The notes beneath the pieces are model-generated. The model was not told the origin of the DNA. It worked only from the letters and a program-made list of their open reading frames with translations, and made no database searches. A program made the translations under genes and the position numbers. A stretch of DNA of 64,000 nt from Verrucosispora sioxanthis (GTDB taxonomy: Bacteria; Actinomycetota; Actinomycetes; Mycobacteriales; Micromonosporaceae). Location: positions 62,001 to 126,000 of the forward strand of contig NZ_SAIY01000008.1 of NCBI RefSeq assembly GCF_010560025.1, given 5' to 3'. This document shows positions 44,156-52,688 of this stretch, in pieces (within the stretch, counting starts at the first letter, position 1; every line of letters begins with the position of its first letter).

Positions 44156-44193
44156 GAACTGGTCCGGACCCCCTGTCGGGTCCGGACCAGTTC
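44156..44193 (-). terminator. terminator hairpin after the GH62 gene
   Basis: Perfect 16-bp stem including the closing C-G (44156-44171 with 44178-44193) and a 6-base loop, 9 bp downstream of the GH62 stop on the minus strand. Confidence 0.78.
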
Positions 44194-44202
44194 CCAGTGT
44201 CG

Positions 44203-45615
44203 TCAGCGTTGCAGGGTGAGCAGGCCGGGCCGGTACGGCAGGCGACCGTAGTCGCCACCGGAGCTGGGGTCACGGCCCTGGTAGAGCAGCTGCAGGTTGC
44301 AGGGGTCGACGGTCATGGTCTGGTCGGCGTTGGTCCGGATCAGCTCACCGTGGCTGATGTCGTTGGTCCAGGTGGCGCCGCTGTTGGCCTTGCCGGCGAA
44401 CGGGTTGCTCTCGCTGGTGGCCTGGGGGGTCCAGCTACCGCCCAGACTCGTCGCGGTGAACGAGCGGAAGTAGCGGCCCTGCGAACCGATCGCCTCGACG
44501 ATCATCAGGTACCGCTGCTGACCCTGCAGCTTGTACACCTGCACCGCCTCGAACAGGTTGTTCGTCGTGTCGGTCATGATCGTGGTGTAGTTCGAGCCGA
44601 AGCTGCCCGGGAAGTTCCCGATCGGCATGCTGGCCCGGTAGATCCGGCCGTTGTCACCGGCGAAGAACAGGTACATGTTCTGGTCGTCACCGATCAACGC
44701 CTGGTCGATCGGACCGGTGCTGGAGTTCGAGATCGACCCGGTGAACAACGTCTGGTGCGCCGACCAACTGTTCACGTTCGTCGGATTCGTCGACGTCCGG
44801 TACGAGAACGCCGGCCCACCCCACTGGTACGCCAGCACCCACACGTTACGCGGCGCGAAGTAGAACAACGACGGCGCGACCGCCGAGAACGGCATCGCGT
44901 TCTGACTCGCCGAACCCATCTGGTTCCAGTTCGAGAACAGCCCGAAGTTCATCGACCCCCACGACGTGCCGTTGTCGTGCGTGGTCCCGTACACCAGATG
45001 CTGACCGTTGTACGGCGCGTGCGTGAAGTCCTTCAACGACACCCAACCCGACCGCGGCTGCGCCAGCGGCCCCGTCGACGACCACCGGTACGACGACGGC
45101 AGATTGCACGTACCCGACGGCGGCGGAGTCGTCGGCGGGGTGGTCGTGGGCGGGGTGGTCGTCGGTGGGGTGGTGGTGGGTGGGGTGGTGGGGGTGACGC
45201 CGCCGGTGCAGGTCACGCCGTTGAGGGCGAAGTCGGTGGGGGTGGGGTTGCTGCTGGTCCAGGAGCCGTTGAAGCCGAACGAGGTGGTGCCGTTGGTGGG
45301 GATGGCGCCGTTGTAGCTGACGTTCCTGGCGGTGATGGCGGTGCCGCTCTGGGTCAGGGTGGTGTTCCATGACTGGGTGACGGTCTGCCCGGCACCGAAC
45401 GACCAGGTCAACGTCCAACTGGTCAACGGGTCACCGAGGTTGGTGATGGTGACGTTGGCGCCGAAGCCGCCCGGCCACTGCGAGGACACCGCGTAGTTCA
45501 CCGAACAACCCGCCGCCGCCGCATTCGCGGGCATGGCCACGGCGAGCGCCGTCGACGCCAGCAGCGCGGCACCGAATGACGCCAAAAATGTATTGACGGA
45601 TCTTGATCTGGCCAT
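44203..45615 (-). CDS. secreted GH62 alpha-L-arabinofuranosidase with N-terminal CBM2
   Basis: 470 residues from the ATG at 45615 (GGAGG upstream). Signal peptide 1-35 (ending ANAAAA), CBM2 cellulose/xylan-binding module about 36-130 (GCSVNYAVSSQWPGGFGANV, two framing Cys), a Pro/Thr linker built of PPTTT repeats (about 132-160), and the GH62 five-bladed propeller (about 163-470) with LKDFTHAPYNGQHLVYGTT, YQWGGPAFSYRTSTNP, STGPIDQALIGDDQNMYLFF and GRDPSSGGDYGRLPYRPGLL. It removes arabinose side chains from arabinoxylan and would act with the GH10 xylanase. A CebR-type box lies upstream. Confidence 0.93.
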   Translation of the reverse strand: MARSRSVNTFLASFGAALLASTALAVAMPANAAAAGCSVNYAVSSQWPGGFGANVTITNLGDPLTSWTLTWSFGAGQTVTQSWNTTLTQSGTAITARNVSYNGAIPTNGTTSFGFNGSWTSSNPTPTDFALNGVTCTGGVTPTTPPTTTPPTTTPPTTTPPTTPPPSGTCNLPSSYRWSSTGPLAQPRSGWVSLKDFTHAPYNGQHLVYGTTHDNGTSWGSMNFGLFSNWNQMGSASQNAMPFSAVAPSLFYFAPRNVWVLAYQWGGPAFSYRTSTNPTNVNSWSAHQTLFTGSISNSSTGPIDQALIGDDQNMYLFFAGDNGRIYRASMPIGNFPGSFGSNYTTIMTDTTNNLFEAVQVYKLQGQQRYLMIVEAIGSQGRYFRSFTATSLGGSWTPQATSESNPFAGKANSGATWTNDISHGELIRTNADQTMTVDPCNLQLLYQGRDPSSGGDYGRLPYRPGLLTLQR

Positions 45616-45699
45616 GGGGTATCCTCCGGACGGGGTGACGGTCATGCATTGGCGGTCGTCGGTGTTAGGTGAGCGTTAACAGCTGCGTCGCGTATATTA

Positions 45700-45713
45700 C
45701 GGGAGCGCTCCCA
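45700..45713. promoter_or_regulatory. CebR-type operator upstream of the GH62 gene
   Basis: CGGGAGCGCTCCCA, matching the CebR palindrome at 13 of 14 positions, about 85 bp upstream of the GH62 start and beside an AT-rich TATATTAC stretch. The rest of the 290-bp gap up to the next gene end at 45936 shows no gene. Confidence 0.7.
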
Positions 45714-45935
45714 TGCCCTCAAGCATCGATTTACTTACGTCGATAACCCGCCCGCCGTTTCTGCTGGTCGACGCAGTCACCTGTCGCTGTCGCACGTACA
45801 TGGGCAGACCGCGCGGGCTAGACCCATCCGGTGGGTGAACGTTCTCAGCGAATCGCGGCAGATGGCGTCACCATCAGACCCACCAATACCATCCGCCCCG
45901 GGCACCACCGCCCCGACGGCGCACCACGGATCAAG

Positions 45936-46430
45936 TCACGACCGGAGCAGCCCGCGACCGGCCATCCAGGCGCGCAATGTCTCCGCGTCCGCGGCGGACA
46001 TCAGGCGGCGTGGGATCACCGTCGCCGGCATCCGACCCACGTACACGACCCAGAACTCGGAGGTGGTCCTCACCTGGGTGACGCCGTCCCAGGCGATGCC
46101 GCCGGACTCCGAGCCGCTGCGCATCATGATGTTGTCCTCGGTGATGTCGTAGCCGCCCTCGACGGCGTAGCCACCGGAACGACGCCGAGCCCGCCACCGC
46201 AGCCACGGCCAGTACAGCATCGCCAACAGGCCACCCAGGACCATCGTCATCCACACCGGTAGTGTCTGCTCGCCCCACCCGAACCCCGACGAGATGACGA
46301 GACCGATCGCGCCGACCGCCGCCAGCGCCGCGCCGATCAGGCTGTACTTCCGCAGCTGGGCACTGCTGAGGGCGGCGGCCACGCGGCCCGGGTAGCCGGG
46401 ATCGGCCGGTACGTCGAAACGGATGTGCAC
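45936..46430 (-). CDS. YcxB-like membrane protein
   Basis: 164 residues from the GTG at 46430. Two closely spaced membrane helices (about 30-75) followed by a PH-like YcxB C-terminal domain (YDITEDNIMMRSGSESGGIAWDGVTQV; FWVVYVGRMPATVIPRRLM). The function of the family is unknown. The open frame extends upstream, but that part is antisense to the PLP-enzyme gene. It is divergent from that gene. Confidence 0.72.
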   Translation of the reverse strand: MHIRFDVPADPGYPGRVAAALSSAQLRKYSLIGAALAAVGAIGLVISSGFGWGEQTLPVWMTMVLGGLLAMLYWPWLRWRARRRSGGYAVEGGYDITEDNIMMRSGSESGGIAWDGVTQVRTTSEFWVVYVGRMPATVIPRRLMSAADAETLRAWMAGRGLLRS

Positions 46431-46554
46431 GCCAGCACGATAGTGCCTGCGGCGGCCGGCAGGCCGCGGCGTCGGCGCTGCGGGTTTCCGGAGGCCCGGC
46501 CGACCGGCCGGAACCGGCGCCGCCGGTGGCCGGTCATCGCTACGCTGCCCGGTC

Positions 46555-47526
46555 GTGCTGAGAACACGGCTCGACACCGCCCGGATCCGGGCGGCCCGCC
46601 GAATCATCGACCCGGTCTTCCTCGACACCCCGCTGTACCGATGTGCGGCACTGGAACCCGACCTGGGGTGTGCCGTGAGCATCAAGCTCGAGACAGCGAA
46701 CCCGGTCCGCAGCTTCAAGGCGCGTGGCACCGAACTTGTCGCGAGCCGTCTCGCCGACGGCGGGCCGTCCGCGGTGGTGTGTGCCAGCGCGGGCAACCTC
46801 GGCCAGGCCCTCGCCTGGTCCGGTGGTCGTCGAGGAATCGACGTCACGGTCGTGGCCACCCGCCACGCGACCGTCGCCAAGCTCGACCGCATCCGCGCTC
46901 TGGGCGCCACGTTGGAGTTGGTCGACGGCGACCACGAACTCGCCCGCGACCGGGCGGCAGCCATCGCGCAGCAGCGCGGTATCCGGCTGCTCGAAGACAG
47001 CCTGGACATCGAGACCTGCGAAGGCGCGGGCACCATCGGCCTGGAGCTGGTGGACAGCGCGCCGGCTGTCGACATCGTGCTGATCGCGCTCGGCGGCGGG
47101 GCGCTGGCCACCGGTGTGGGTCACGTGCTGAAGGAGCAGGCACCCCACGTCGAGGTGCTCTGCGTCCAGCCGCTGGGCGCACCGGCGATGACCCGCTCCT
47201 GGCACCTGCGGCGCGTCGTCACCACCGAATCGACAAACACCATCGCGGACGGCGTCGCCGGACGGCGACCGATCCCGGCCGTCCTGGACGATCTGCTCCT
47301 GGTCGCCGACGACGCCATCCTCGTCCGGGAGGCCTCGATCATCCGCGGTATGCGGATGCTGCTCGACCAGGCCGGCCTCGTCGCCGAACCGTCCGCCGCG
47401 CTCGGCAACGCCGCGATCCTGGAAAACCCCGACCGCTTCGCCGGCCGACACGTGGTCACCATCGTGTGCGGCAGCAACGTCGACATGGCCGCCTACCACC
47501 GTTGGGTCGACCCCGACCAGCGGTAG
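46555..47526 (+). CDS. PLP-dependent threonine/serine dehydratase-like enzyme
   Basis: 323 residues from a GTG start. Fold type II PLP enzyme: the Schiff-base Lys is in VRSFKARG, the cofactor phosphate loop in ALGGGALATG, and the substrate loop in SAGNLGQALAWSG. The VCGSNVDM ending matches threonine dehydratase-like proteins without the ACT regulatory domain. It may deaminate Thr, Ser or a hydroxy-amino acid, or act as a racemase or diaminopropionate-type lyase. It is a single gene. Confidence 0.82.
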   Translation: MLRTRLDTARIRAARRIIDPVFLDTPLYRCAALEPDLGCAVSIKLETANPVRSFKARGTELVASRLADGGPSAVVCASAGNLGQALAWSGGRRGIDVTVVATRHATVAKLDRIRALGATLELVDGDHELARDRAAAIAQQRGIRLLEDSLDIETCEGAGTIGLELVDSAPAVDIVLIALGGGALATGVGHVLKEQAPHVEVLCVQPLGAPAMTRSWHLRRVVTTESTNTIADGVAGRRPIPAVLDDLLLVADDAILVREASIIRGMRMLLDQAGLVAEPSAALGNAAILENPDRFAGRHVVTIVCGSNVDMAAYHRWVDPDQR

Positions 47527-47670
47527 CGGACGTGAACGTCGCACCTCTGCGCCGGGGACTGCGCCGCACCTGGTCCGGCTGGTCGTCGGCCGGACCGGTT
47601 ACCGGGAGCCGCGTATGGTGACTTACCACGTCATAGCGATCGAAATACCCAGCGAGCTGGCGGAGGCGAG

Positions 47671-48072
47671 ATGAAGCAGAACTACCTACGGTTCGGGCTG
47701 GTCCTGGCGATCAGCCTGGCGGTCATGTTCGTCCTGACCCTGTCCCAGATCCGCGACTGGTCGGACTTCTACCTGAATCTGAGCAACTTCTACATGTCAC
47801 TGATCATGGTGGCCGCCATGGGGCTCATCATGATGGGCGTCATGCACCAGATGTTCGCCGCGCGGCGCCTCAACATCGCCCTCTACATCGCGCTGGGCGT
47901 GCTCTTCGTGGGTGGGTTCGCGGCGGTGCGTACGGAGCCGTTCGTGGGTAACGAGGCGTTCCTCAAATCCATGATCCCCCACCACTCCCGGGCCATCCTC
48001 GTGTGCCAGGAGTCCCAGATCACCGACCCCGAGATCGTCCGGCTGTGTGACCAGATCGTCCGGTCACAGTAG
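47671..48072 (+). CDS. DUF305-type membrane protein, ended early by an in-frame TAG
   Basis: 133 residues. Three hydrophobic helices (about 7-24, 38-58, 68-90) and the DUF305 core motif NEAFLKSMIPHHSRAILVC. After IVRSQ the TAG at 48070-48072 interrupts an otherwise continuous frame (EEIDQMKKILDDRY) that ends with TGA at 48115-48117. DUF305 proteins normally continue with such a Glu-rich, Met-containing helix, so a single substitution has probably removed the last 15 residues. The family is linked to copper or metal handling by its conserved His/Met residues. Function may survive the truncation. Confidence 0.75.
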   Translation: MKQNYLRFGLVLAISLAVMFVLTLSQIRDWSDFYLNLSNFYMSLIMVAAMGLIMMGVMHQMFAARRLNIALYIALGVLFVGGFAAVRTEPFVGNEAFLKSMIPHHSRAILVCQESQITDPEIVRLCDQIVRSQ

Positions 48073-48311
48073 GAGGAGATCGATCAGATGAAGAAGATCC
48101 TCGACGACCGCTACTGACCCTCCCCGCCGACGAGCACTGGGCGATCGTCCGCCACGGCTCGCACCGTCGGGTTGACGATTCTGCCGCCGGGACCACCAAA
48201 TGCCCCGAATCGGGCGTACGTCCGCTGCCGACTCCATAGTCTGCGGAAAGGCCGGTTCTGCTCGCCCCATGATCGGGTCACCGGTCCTCACTTCGACCAG
48301 GAGGAGACGGC

Positions 48312-49154
48312 GTGGCAGCTGACCGTGGCGGCCGACCCCGCTGGCGAACGCCGCACCGCCGCGTCGCCGGGTACGCGACGGGCGGCACCCGTCGGCGGGT
48401 CGGGGCCGTCGTGCGGTTGCTGACCGCGCTGGTGCTGGCCGGCGGGGTGTACGCGACCTTCGCGCCGGCGGCGCGGGCGCAGGAGGAGCCGCGATTCAGC
48501 GGCGCGGCTGCGGAGGGTGAGGCGCTGTTCAACGTCGGATGCATCACCTGCCACGGGCGCAGCGCCGGTGGTGTCGAGGGGCGCGGGCCCAGCCTCGTGG
48601 GGGTGGGCGCCGCGTCGGTCGAGTTCCAGGTCGGCACCGGGCGGATGCCACTGGCGCGGCAGGAGGCGCAGGCCTTACGCAAGCCACCGCAGTACACCGA
48701 CGAGGAGATCCGTCAGCTGGCGGCCTACATCCAGGAGATCGGCGGAGGCCCGGTGGTGCCCGACACCGTCGAGCAGCAGTTGGCCGACGCCGATCTGGCC
48801 CGGGGCGGGGAACTGTTCCGGATCAACTGCTCGCAGTGCCACGCCTTCGGCGGCGGCGGAGGCGCCCTGTCCTCCGGCAAGTTCGCGCCGAGCCTGTACC
48901 CGGCGTCGGATCGGACGATCTACGCGGCGATGCTCAGCGGCCCGCAGAACATGCCGGTGTTCGGCGACAGTCAACTGACCCCGGAGCAGAAGGCCGACAT
49001 CATCGCCTACATTCAGCAGGTCGTGCAGGACGGCCCTGACCCGGGCGGGTTCAACCTCGGCCGCTACGGCCCGTCCACCGAGGGCTTGACGATCTTCCTG
49101 GTCGGCATCGTCGCGCTCGTCTTCGCGAGCCTGTGGATCGCGGGCAAGTCATGA
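48312..49154 (+). CDS. qcrC: cytochrome bc1 complex di-haem cytochrome c subunit (QcrC)
   Basis: 280 residues from a GTG with AGGAGG upstream. N-terminal signal-anchor (about 33-55, ending ARAQ), two c-type haem sites C77ITCH81 and C173SQCH177, and a C-terminal membrane helix (about 258-277). This is the actinobacterial fused di-haem QcrC that hands electrons directly to cytochrome aa3. Its stop overlaps the qcrA start (ATGA). The basic N-terminal extension is long. No ctaE precedes it, unlike the standard ctaE-qcrCAB cluster. The 195-bp region before it holds no gene. Confidence 0.92.
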   Translation: MAADRGGRPRWRTPHRRVAGYATGGTRRRVGAVVRLLTALVLAGGVYATFAPAARAQEEPRFSGAAAEGEALFNVGCITCHGRSAGGVEGRGPSLVGVGAASVEFQVGTGRMPLARQEAQALRKPPQYTDEEIRQLAAYIQEIGGGPVVPDTVEQQLADADLARGGELFRINCSQCHAFGGGGGALSSGKFAPSLYPASDRTIYAAMLSGPQNMPVFGDSQLTPEQKADIIAYIQQVVQDGPDPGGFNLGRYGPSTEGLTIFLVGIVALVFASLWIAGKS

Positions 49155-50239
49155 CCACCGGCCCCCGACGACACGGCCGCGAGCCGACGGACGTCAACGA
49201 CCCCGGCGTGACCCGCTTCGAGGTGGTTCGCGAGGGCGCCCGCCGCGACGACATCGAGATCGTCCACTACGAGCCGCAGGTCACCGCCGGTTCCAAGGCC
49301 GAGCGGCGGATGGTCCGCACCGTGGCGGCTCTCTTCCTGGTCGCCGGGCTGTCCGCCACCGGCTTTCTCGTCGTCTACATCTGGTGGCCGTGGCGCTATC
49401 GGCTGGTCGGTGACATCGAGGAGTACTACACCCCGCTGCTGGGTCTGACCCTCGGCGTCGCGCTGCTCACGCTGGGTTTCGGCGTCCTGGTCTGGGGCAA
49501 GCGGCTGCTGCCGAAGGAGGTGTCGATCCAGGACCGGCACGAAGGGCCGGTACCCGCCGACGATCGGCGCATCACCGGCCAGACCATGCTGTACATGGCC
49601 GACGAGCTCGGCGTGAGAAGGCGTCCCCTGCTCGGGGTGTCCCTGCTCGCGGGCCTCGCCCCGGTCGGGGCGGTCGTCGCCGCCCCCCTGGTCGGCGGCC
49701 TCATCAAGGATCCGCACGACAACCGGGAACTGTTCCGCACCGGCTTCGCCCCCGCCGACGACAACGGCGCCGTCACCAGGATCCGCCTCGTCCGGGAGGA
49801 CCGGCGGCCCGTCCGGCCGCTGGAGTTGCTGCCCGGCGGCCAGGTCACCGTGTTCCCGGGTATCCCGCACGGCGTCAGCAACCAGTACGCCGACTCGGTC
49901 ACGCTGCTCATCCGGTTGCGCGCCGAGGACGCCCTCGCCGCGCGGGAGAACAACCGTCGAGCCGGCAAACAGGACTGGATGTGGGGTGACTTCATCGCCT
50001 ACTCCAAGATCTGCACCCACGCCGGCTGCCCCGCCAGCCTCTACGAGCAGCAGACCAACCGGTTGCTCTGCCCGTGCCACCAGTCCCAGTTCCTGATCAC
50101 CGACAACGCGCGACCCATCTTCGGGCCCGCCAGCCGGCCCCTGCCACAGCTGCCCATCGAGGTCGACGACGAGGGCTTCTTCGTCGCCAGCTCCGACTAT
50201 CGCGAGCCCATCGGTCCTGACTTCTGGGAGCGCCCCTGA
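49151..50239 (+). CDS. qcrA: Rieske iron-sulfur subunit of cytochrome bc1 (QcrA)
   Basis: 362 residues from the ATG that overlaps the qcrC stop; an earlier in-frame start at 49133 is unlikely. Three membrane helices (about 60-80, 95-115 and 160-180), then the Rieske domain with C288THAGC293 and C307PCH310; Cys288, His290, Cys307 and His310 would bind the 2Fe-2S cluster, and Cys293-Cys309 form the disulfide. It transfers electrons from menaquinol to cytochrome c. No qcrB gene follows, so the partner cytochrome b must be encoded elsewhere. Confidence 0.92.
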   Translation: MTTGPRRHGREPTDVNDPGVTRFEVVREGARRDDIEIVHYEPQVTAGSKAERRMVRTVAALFLVAGLSATGFLVVYIWWPWRYRLVGDIEEYYTPLLGLTLGVALLTLGFGVLVWGKRLLPKEVSIQDRHEGPVPADDRRITGQTMLYMADELGVRRRPLLGVSLLAGLAPVGAVVAAPLVGGLIKDPHDNRELFRTGFAPADDNGAVTRIRLVREDRRPVRPLELLPGGQVTVFPGIPHGVSNQYADSVTLLIRLRAEDALAARENNRRAGKQDWMWGDFIAYSKICTHAGCPASLYEQQTNRLLCPCHQSQFLITDNARPIFGPASRPLPQLPIEVDDEGFFVASSDYREPIGPDFWERP

Positions 50240-50280
50240 CGCCCTCCCGAGACGGAGTGCGGAACACGCGAGGAGACACC

Positions 50281-50979
50281 GTGACACGACCGACCCGAGC
50301 ACTCCGGCGGTTGTCGCTGTCGGGCGCGGCACTTGCCGTGTCGCTGCTCGCCGGCTGTGGCGCGGGTCAGATCGCGGAGACGGCCGAGAAGGAACCTTCC
50401 ATCCAGGGTGTCAACCTGATGACCGACAACGGCGAGTACGCCGTGCGCGGTCTGCTCATCGAGTTTCCCGGCGCTGACGGCTACCGCGCCGGAGCGGACG
50501 CGCTGCTCAGCGCCGTCATCTACAACGACTCGAAGGATGCCGTCACGGTGACCGTGACCACGCAGGACGCCCGGGACATCGTCATCGTCGATGCCGTCCG
50601 ACCCATCCCTCCCCGGTCGGACACGTCCGCTGCGCGCAGCCCCACCATCGCCAGCCCGGCGGCAACGGACGCCTCCCCCGCCCCCGGATCGCCCGGTGAC
50701 GCCACGCCGGATCAGCGGACCGAGCCGGCCCGGATCGACCTTCCCCCGCTGAGCTTCGTCCGGTTCAACGCACAGGCCGGCCGGTACTTTCAGCTCCTCG
50801 ACCTCGACGAGTCCCTGCGTTCGGGACAGAACGCCACCGTCACCTTCGACTTCGGCAACGGGCAGCGGATCACCGGCCCGGCACCGGTCGCCGCGGCGCT
50901 GACTCCCGTGCCGCCGCCACCGCCGATCGTCGAGCCCGAGGAGGCCGAAACCCACGACGGACCCGACCACGGCGATTGA
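50281..50979 (+). CDS. putative lipoprotein beside qcrCA
   Basis: 232 residues from the GTG at 50281 (GAGGAG 8 bases upstream). Lipobox LLAGC near residue 22. The exported domain has ADALLSAVIYNDSKDAVTVTVTTQDAR and a later LPPLSFVRFNAQAGRYFQLLDL, with Pro/Ser-rich linkers. The layout recalls LpqE-like or PCuAC-like beta-sandwich lipoproteins, which may bring copper to cytochromes, but no Met/His copper motif is evident. Co-directional with qcrA, 41 bp downstream, probably the same transcript, with a terminator after it. Confidence 0.7.
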   Translation: MTRPTRALRRLSLSGAALAVSLLAGCGAGQIAETAEKEPSIQGVNLMTDNGEYAVRGLLIEFPGADGYRAGADALLSAVIYNDSKDAVTVTVTTQDARDIVIVDAVRPIPPRSDTSAARSPTIASPAATDASPAPGSPGDATPDQRTEPARIDLPPLSFVRFNAQAGRYFQLLDLDESLRSGQNATVTFDFGNGQRITGPAPVAAALTPVPPPPPIVEPEEAETHDGPDHGD

Positions 50980-50994
50980 GGTCGCAGCACAGCC

Positions 50995-51026
50995 GGGGCC
51001 GGCCTGCCCTCCGCACGGCCGGCCCC
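50995..51026 (+). terminator. terminator hairpin after the qcrCA-lipoprotein operon
   Basis: Perfect 10-bp stem (50995-51004 with 51017-51026) and a 12-base loop, 15 bp after the lipoprotein stop. Confidence 0.6.
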
Positions 51027-51173
51027 CACGCCGCATCGGCACCACCCGCTGAGCGCGCTGCCGGGCGCGGGCTCCACCGGCCCGAATGGTGTGTCGCGCA
51101 TTCCGCGACTCCCCCGGCGGTGACTGCCTAAGGTGAAGACGCGACGGACACCACCGGTCGGCCGCCGAGAACG

Positions 51174-52121
51174 ATGGGCAGCACCATGGCGCGGTTCCTG
51201 GAAATACTGTGGGACACGAGCAGCGTGAACGGTCGCCTCGTGACCAGTGTGGTGCTGGCCCTGCTGGCTCTCGTCGTCGCCGTCCTGGCCGGCCGGCTGG
51301 CCACGATCAAGGTGCAGGACACCACCAACCGCTACTACCTCCGCAAGGCGGTGCACTACCTGACAGTGGTGGCGCTGCTGTTCGCCCTTGCCCTGCTGTG
51401 GCGGCCGTTCGCCGGTCGCATCGGTGTGGTCGTCGGCCTGCTCGCCGCCGGCCTCGCGCTGGCCCTGCAGGAGGTCCTCGGCGCCTTCGCCGGCTGGGTG
51501 AGCATCCTCACCGGCCGGCAGTTCCGGGTCGGCGACCGCATCCAGATGTGCGGCGTACGCGGCGACGTCCTGGACATCACCCCGCTACGGACCCGGATCC
51601 TGGAAAGCGGATCCTCGTCCGATCCGGAGTCCTGGATCCGGGGCCGCCAGTACACGGGGCGAGTGGTCTCACTGTCGAATCGGTTCGTGTTCACCGCGCC
51701 GGTGTTCAACAGCAGCACCGTGCTGGACCATCTGTGGGAGGAACTGACCCTGCCGGTCCCCTACGAGGCGGACTGGCATCTGGCCGAACGCATCCTGTGT
51801 GAGGAGGCGCAGAACATCTCCGCCACCGCCGACGCGCAGCACGCCATCGAGCAGATGCGCCACCGCTACCCGGTCGCCGACGCCGAGGTGGATCCTCGGG
51901 TCTTCATCCGCGCCACCCCGAACTGGATAGAACTGTCCGCCCGGTTCGTGGTGCCGGTACGCGCCGCCCGACAGGTCAAGGACGAGGTCACCAGGCGAGT
52001 GCTCGACCGGTTCGCCGAGAACGGCCTCCGGGTCGCCTCGGTGACCCAGGACATCACGGTCCGTCCACCACCACCAGGCGCTTCCACCCAGCCCGCCGCG
52101 CCCGCTACGGGTCGGCCCTGA
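51174..52121 (+). CDS. mechanosensitive channel family protein (MscS-like)
   Basis: 315 residues. Three hydrophobic helices (about 20-42, 60-80, 85-105), the third Gly/Ala-rich pore helix VVVGLLAAGLALALQEVLGAFAGWV followed by the beta domain ILTGRQFRVGDRIQMCGVRGDV. The C-terminal vestibule domain ends near residue 290 with a Pro-rich tail. It would open under membrane tension. The ATG at 51174 is used; an in-frame ATG at 51186 is as good. Confidence 0.87.
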   Translation: MGSTMARFLEILWDTSSVNGRLVTSVVLALLALVVAVLAGRLATIKVQDTTNRYYLRKAVHYLTVVALLFALALLWRPFAGRIGVVVGLLAAGLALALQEVLGAFAGWVSILTGRQFRVGDRIQMCGVRGDVLDITPLRTRILESGSSSDPESWIRGRQYTGRVVSLSNRFVFTAPVFNSSTVLDHLWEELTLPVPYEADWHLAERILCEEAQNISATADAQHAIEQMRHRYPVADAEVDPRVFIRATPNWIELSARFVVPVRAARQVKDEVTRRVLDRFAENGLRVASVTQDITVRPPPPGASTQPAAPATGRP

Positions 52122-52214
52122 GCCCGCTGGCACCCTTCGCCGGGTCGTCCGGTGGCTTCCCCGTCACCGAGCTCTGTGGTCTGATGTCGCCACCCTCGCA
52201 GGAAGGACGCGAAC

Positions 52215-52586
52215 ATGGCCGTCGACCCGACCGGTCAGGATCTGAAGGAGTTCCTCGCCACCGACCCCGAGGCGCCCGTGGTGATGCTCAACCTGCTGCG
52301 CTTCGCCGACGGTGGGCGGGAATCGTACGAGCGGTACGCCGCCGCGCTGCGCGAGACCTTTCTCCCCCGGTACGGCGGCAAGGTGCTCTACGCCGGTGAC
52401 GGCGGGCCGGCCCTGGTCGCGGAGCAGGGCCAGGAGTGGGACGCGGTGCTGCTGGTGCGGTATCCCAGCCGCGCGGCGTTCAGCCGGATGGTCGCCGACC
52501 CGGAGTACCAGCAGGTCACCACCTGGCGAACCGTCGCCCTGCAGGAAGCCGTCCTGCAACCGACCACGCCCTGGGGCAGCAGCTGA
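52215..52586 (+). CDS. DUF1330 family protein
   Basis: 123 residues. Ferredoxin-like dimeric alpha-beta barrel family: VVMLNLLRFADGGRESYERYA, DAVLLVRYPSRAAFSRMVADPEYQQ. Function unknown. Single gene, GGAAGG upstream of the ATG. Confidence 0.82.
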   Translation: MAVDPTGQDLKEFLATDPEAPVVMLNLLRFADGGRESYERYAAALRETFLPRYGGKVLYAGDGGPALVAEQGQEWDAVLLVRYPSRAAFSRMVADPEYQQVTTWRTVALQEAVLQPTTPWGSS

Positions 52587-52688
52587 GCGGGTGAGCGCCC
52601 GGCGGTCGACACCGGCCGAGCAGCCGCCCCCGACAACTGCCCGCGCCCGTGCGTGGTGCCGGCGACGGCGTGGGACGGGACAGGCCGA

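Noticed and set aside
45115..45195. Short tandem repeats that might suggest a CRISPR or minisatellite
   Set aside because: They encode the Pro/Thr linker (PPTTT units) of the GH62 enzyme; unit length and lack of spacers exclude CRISPR.
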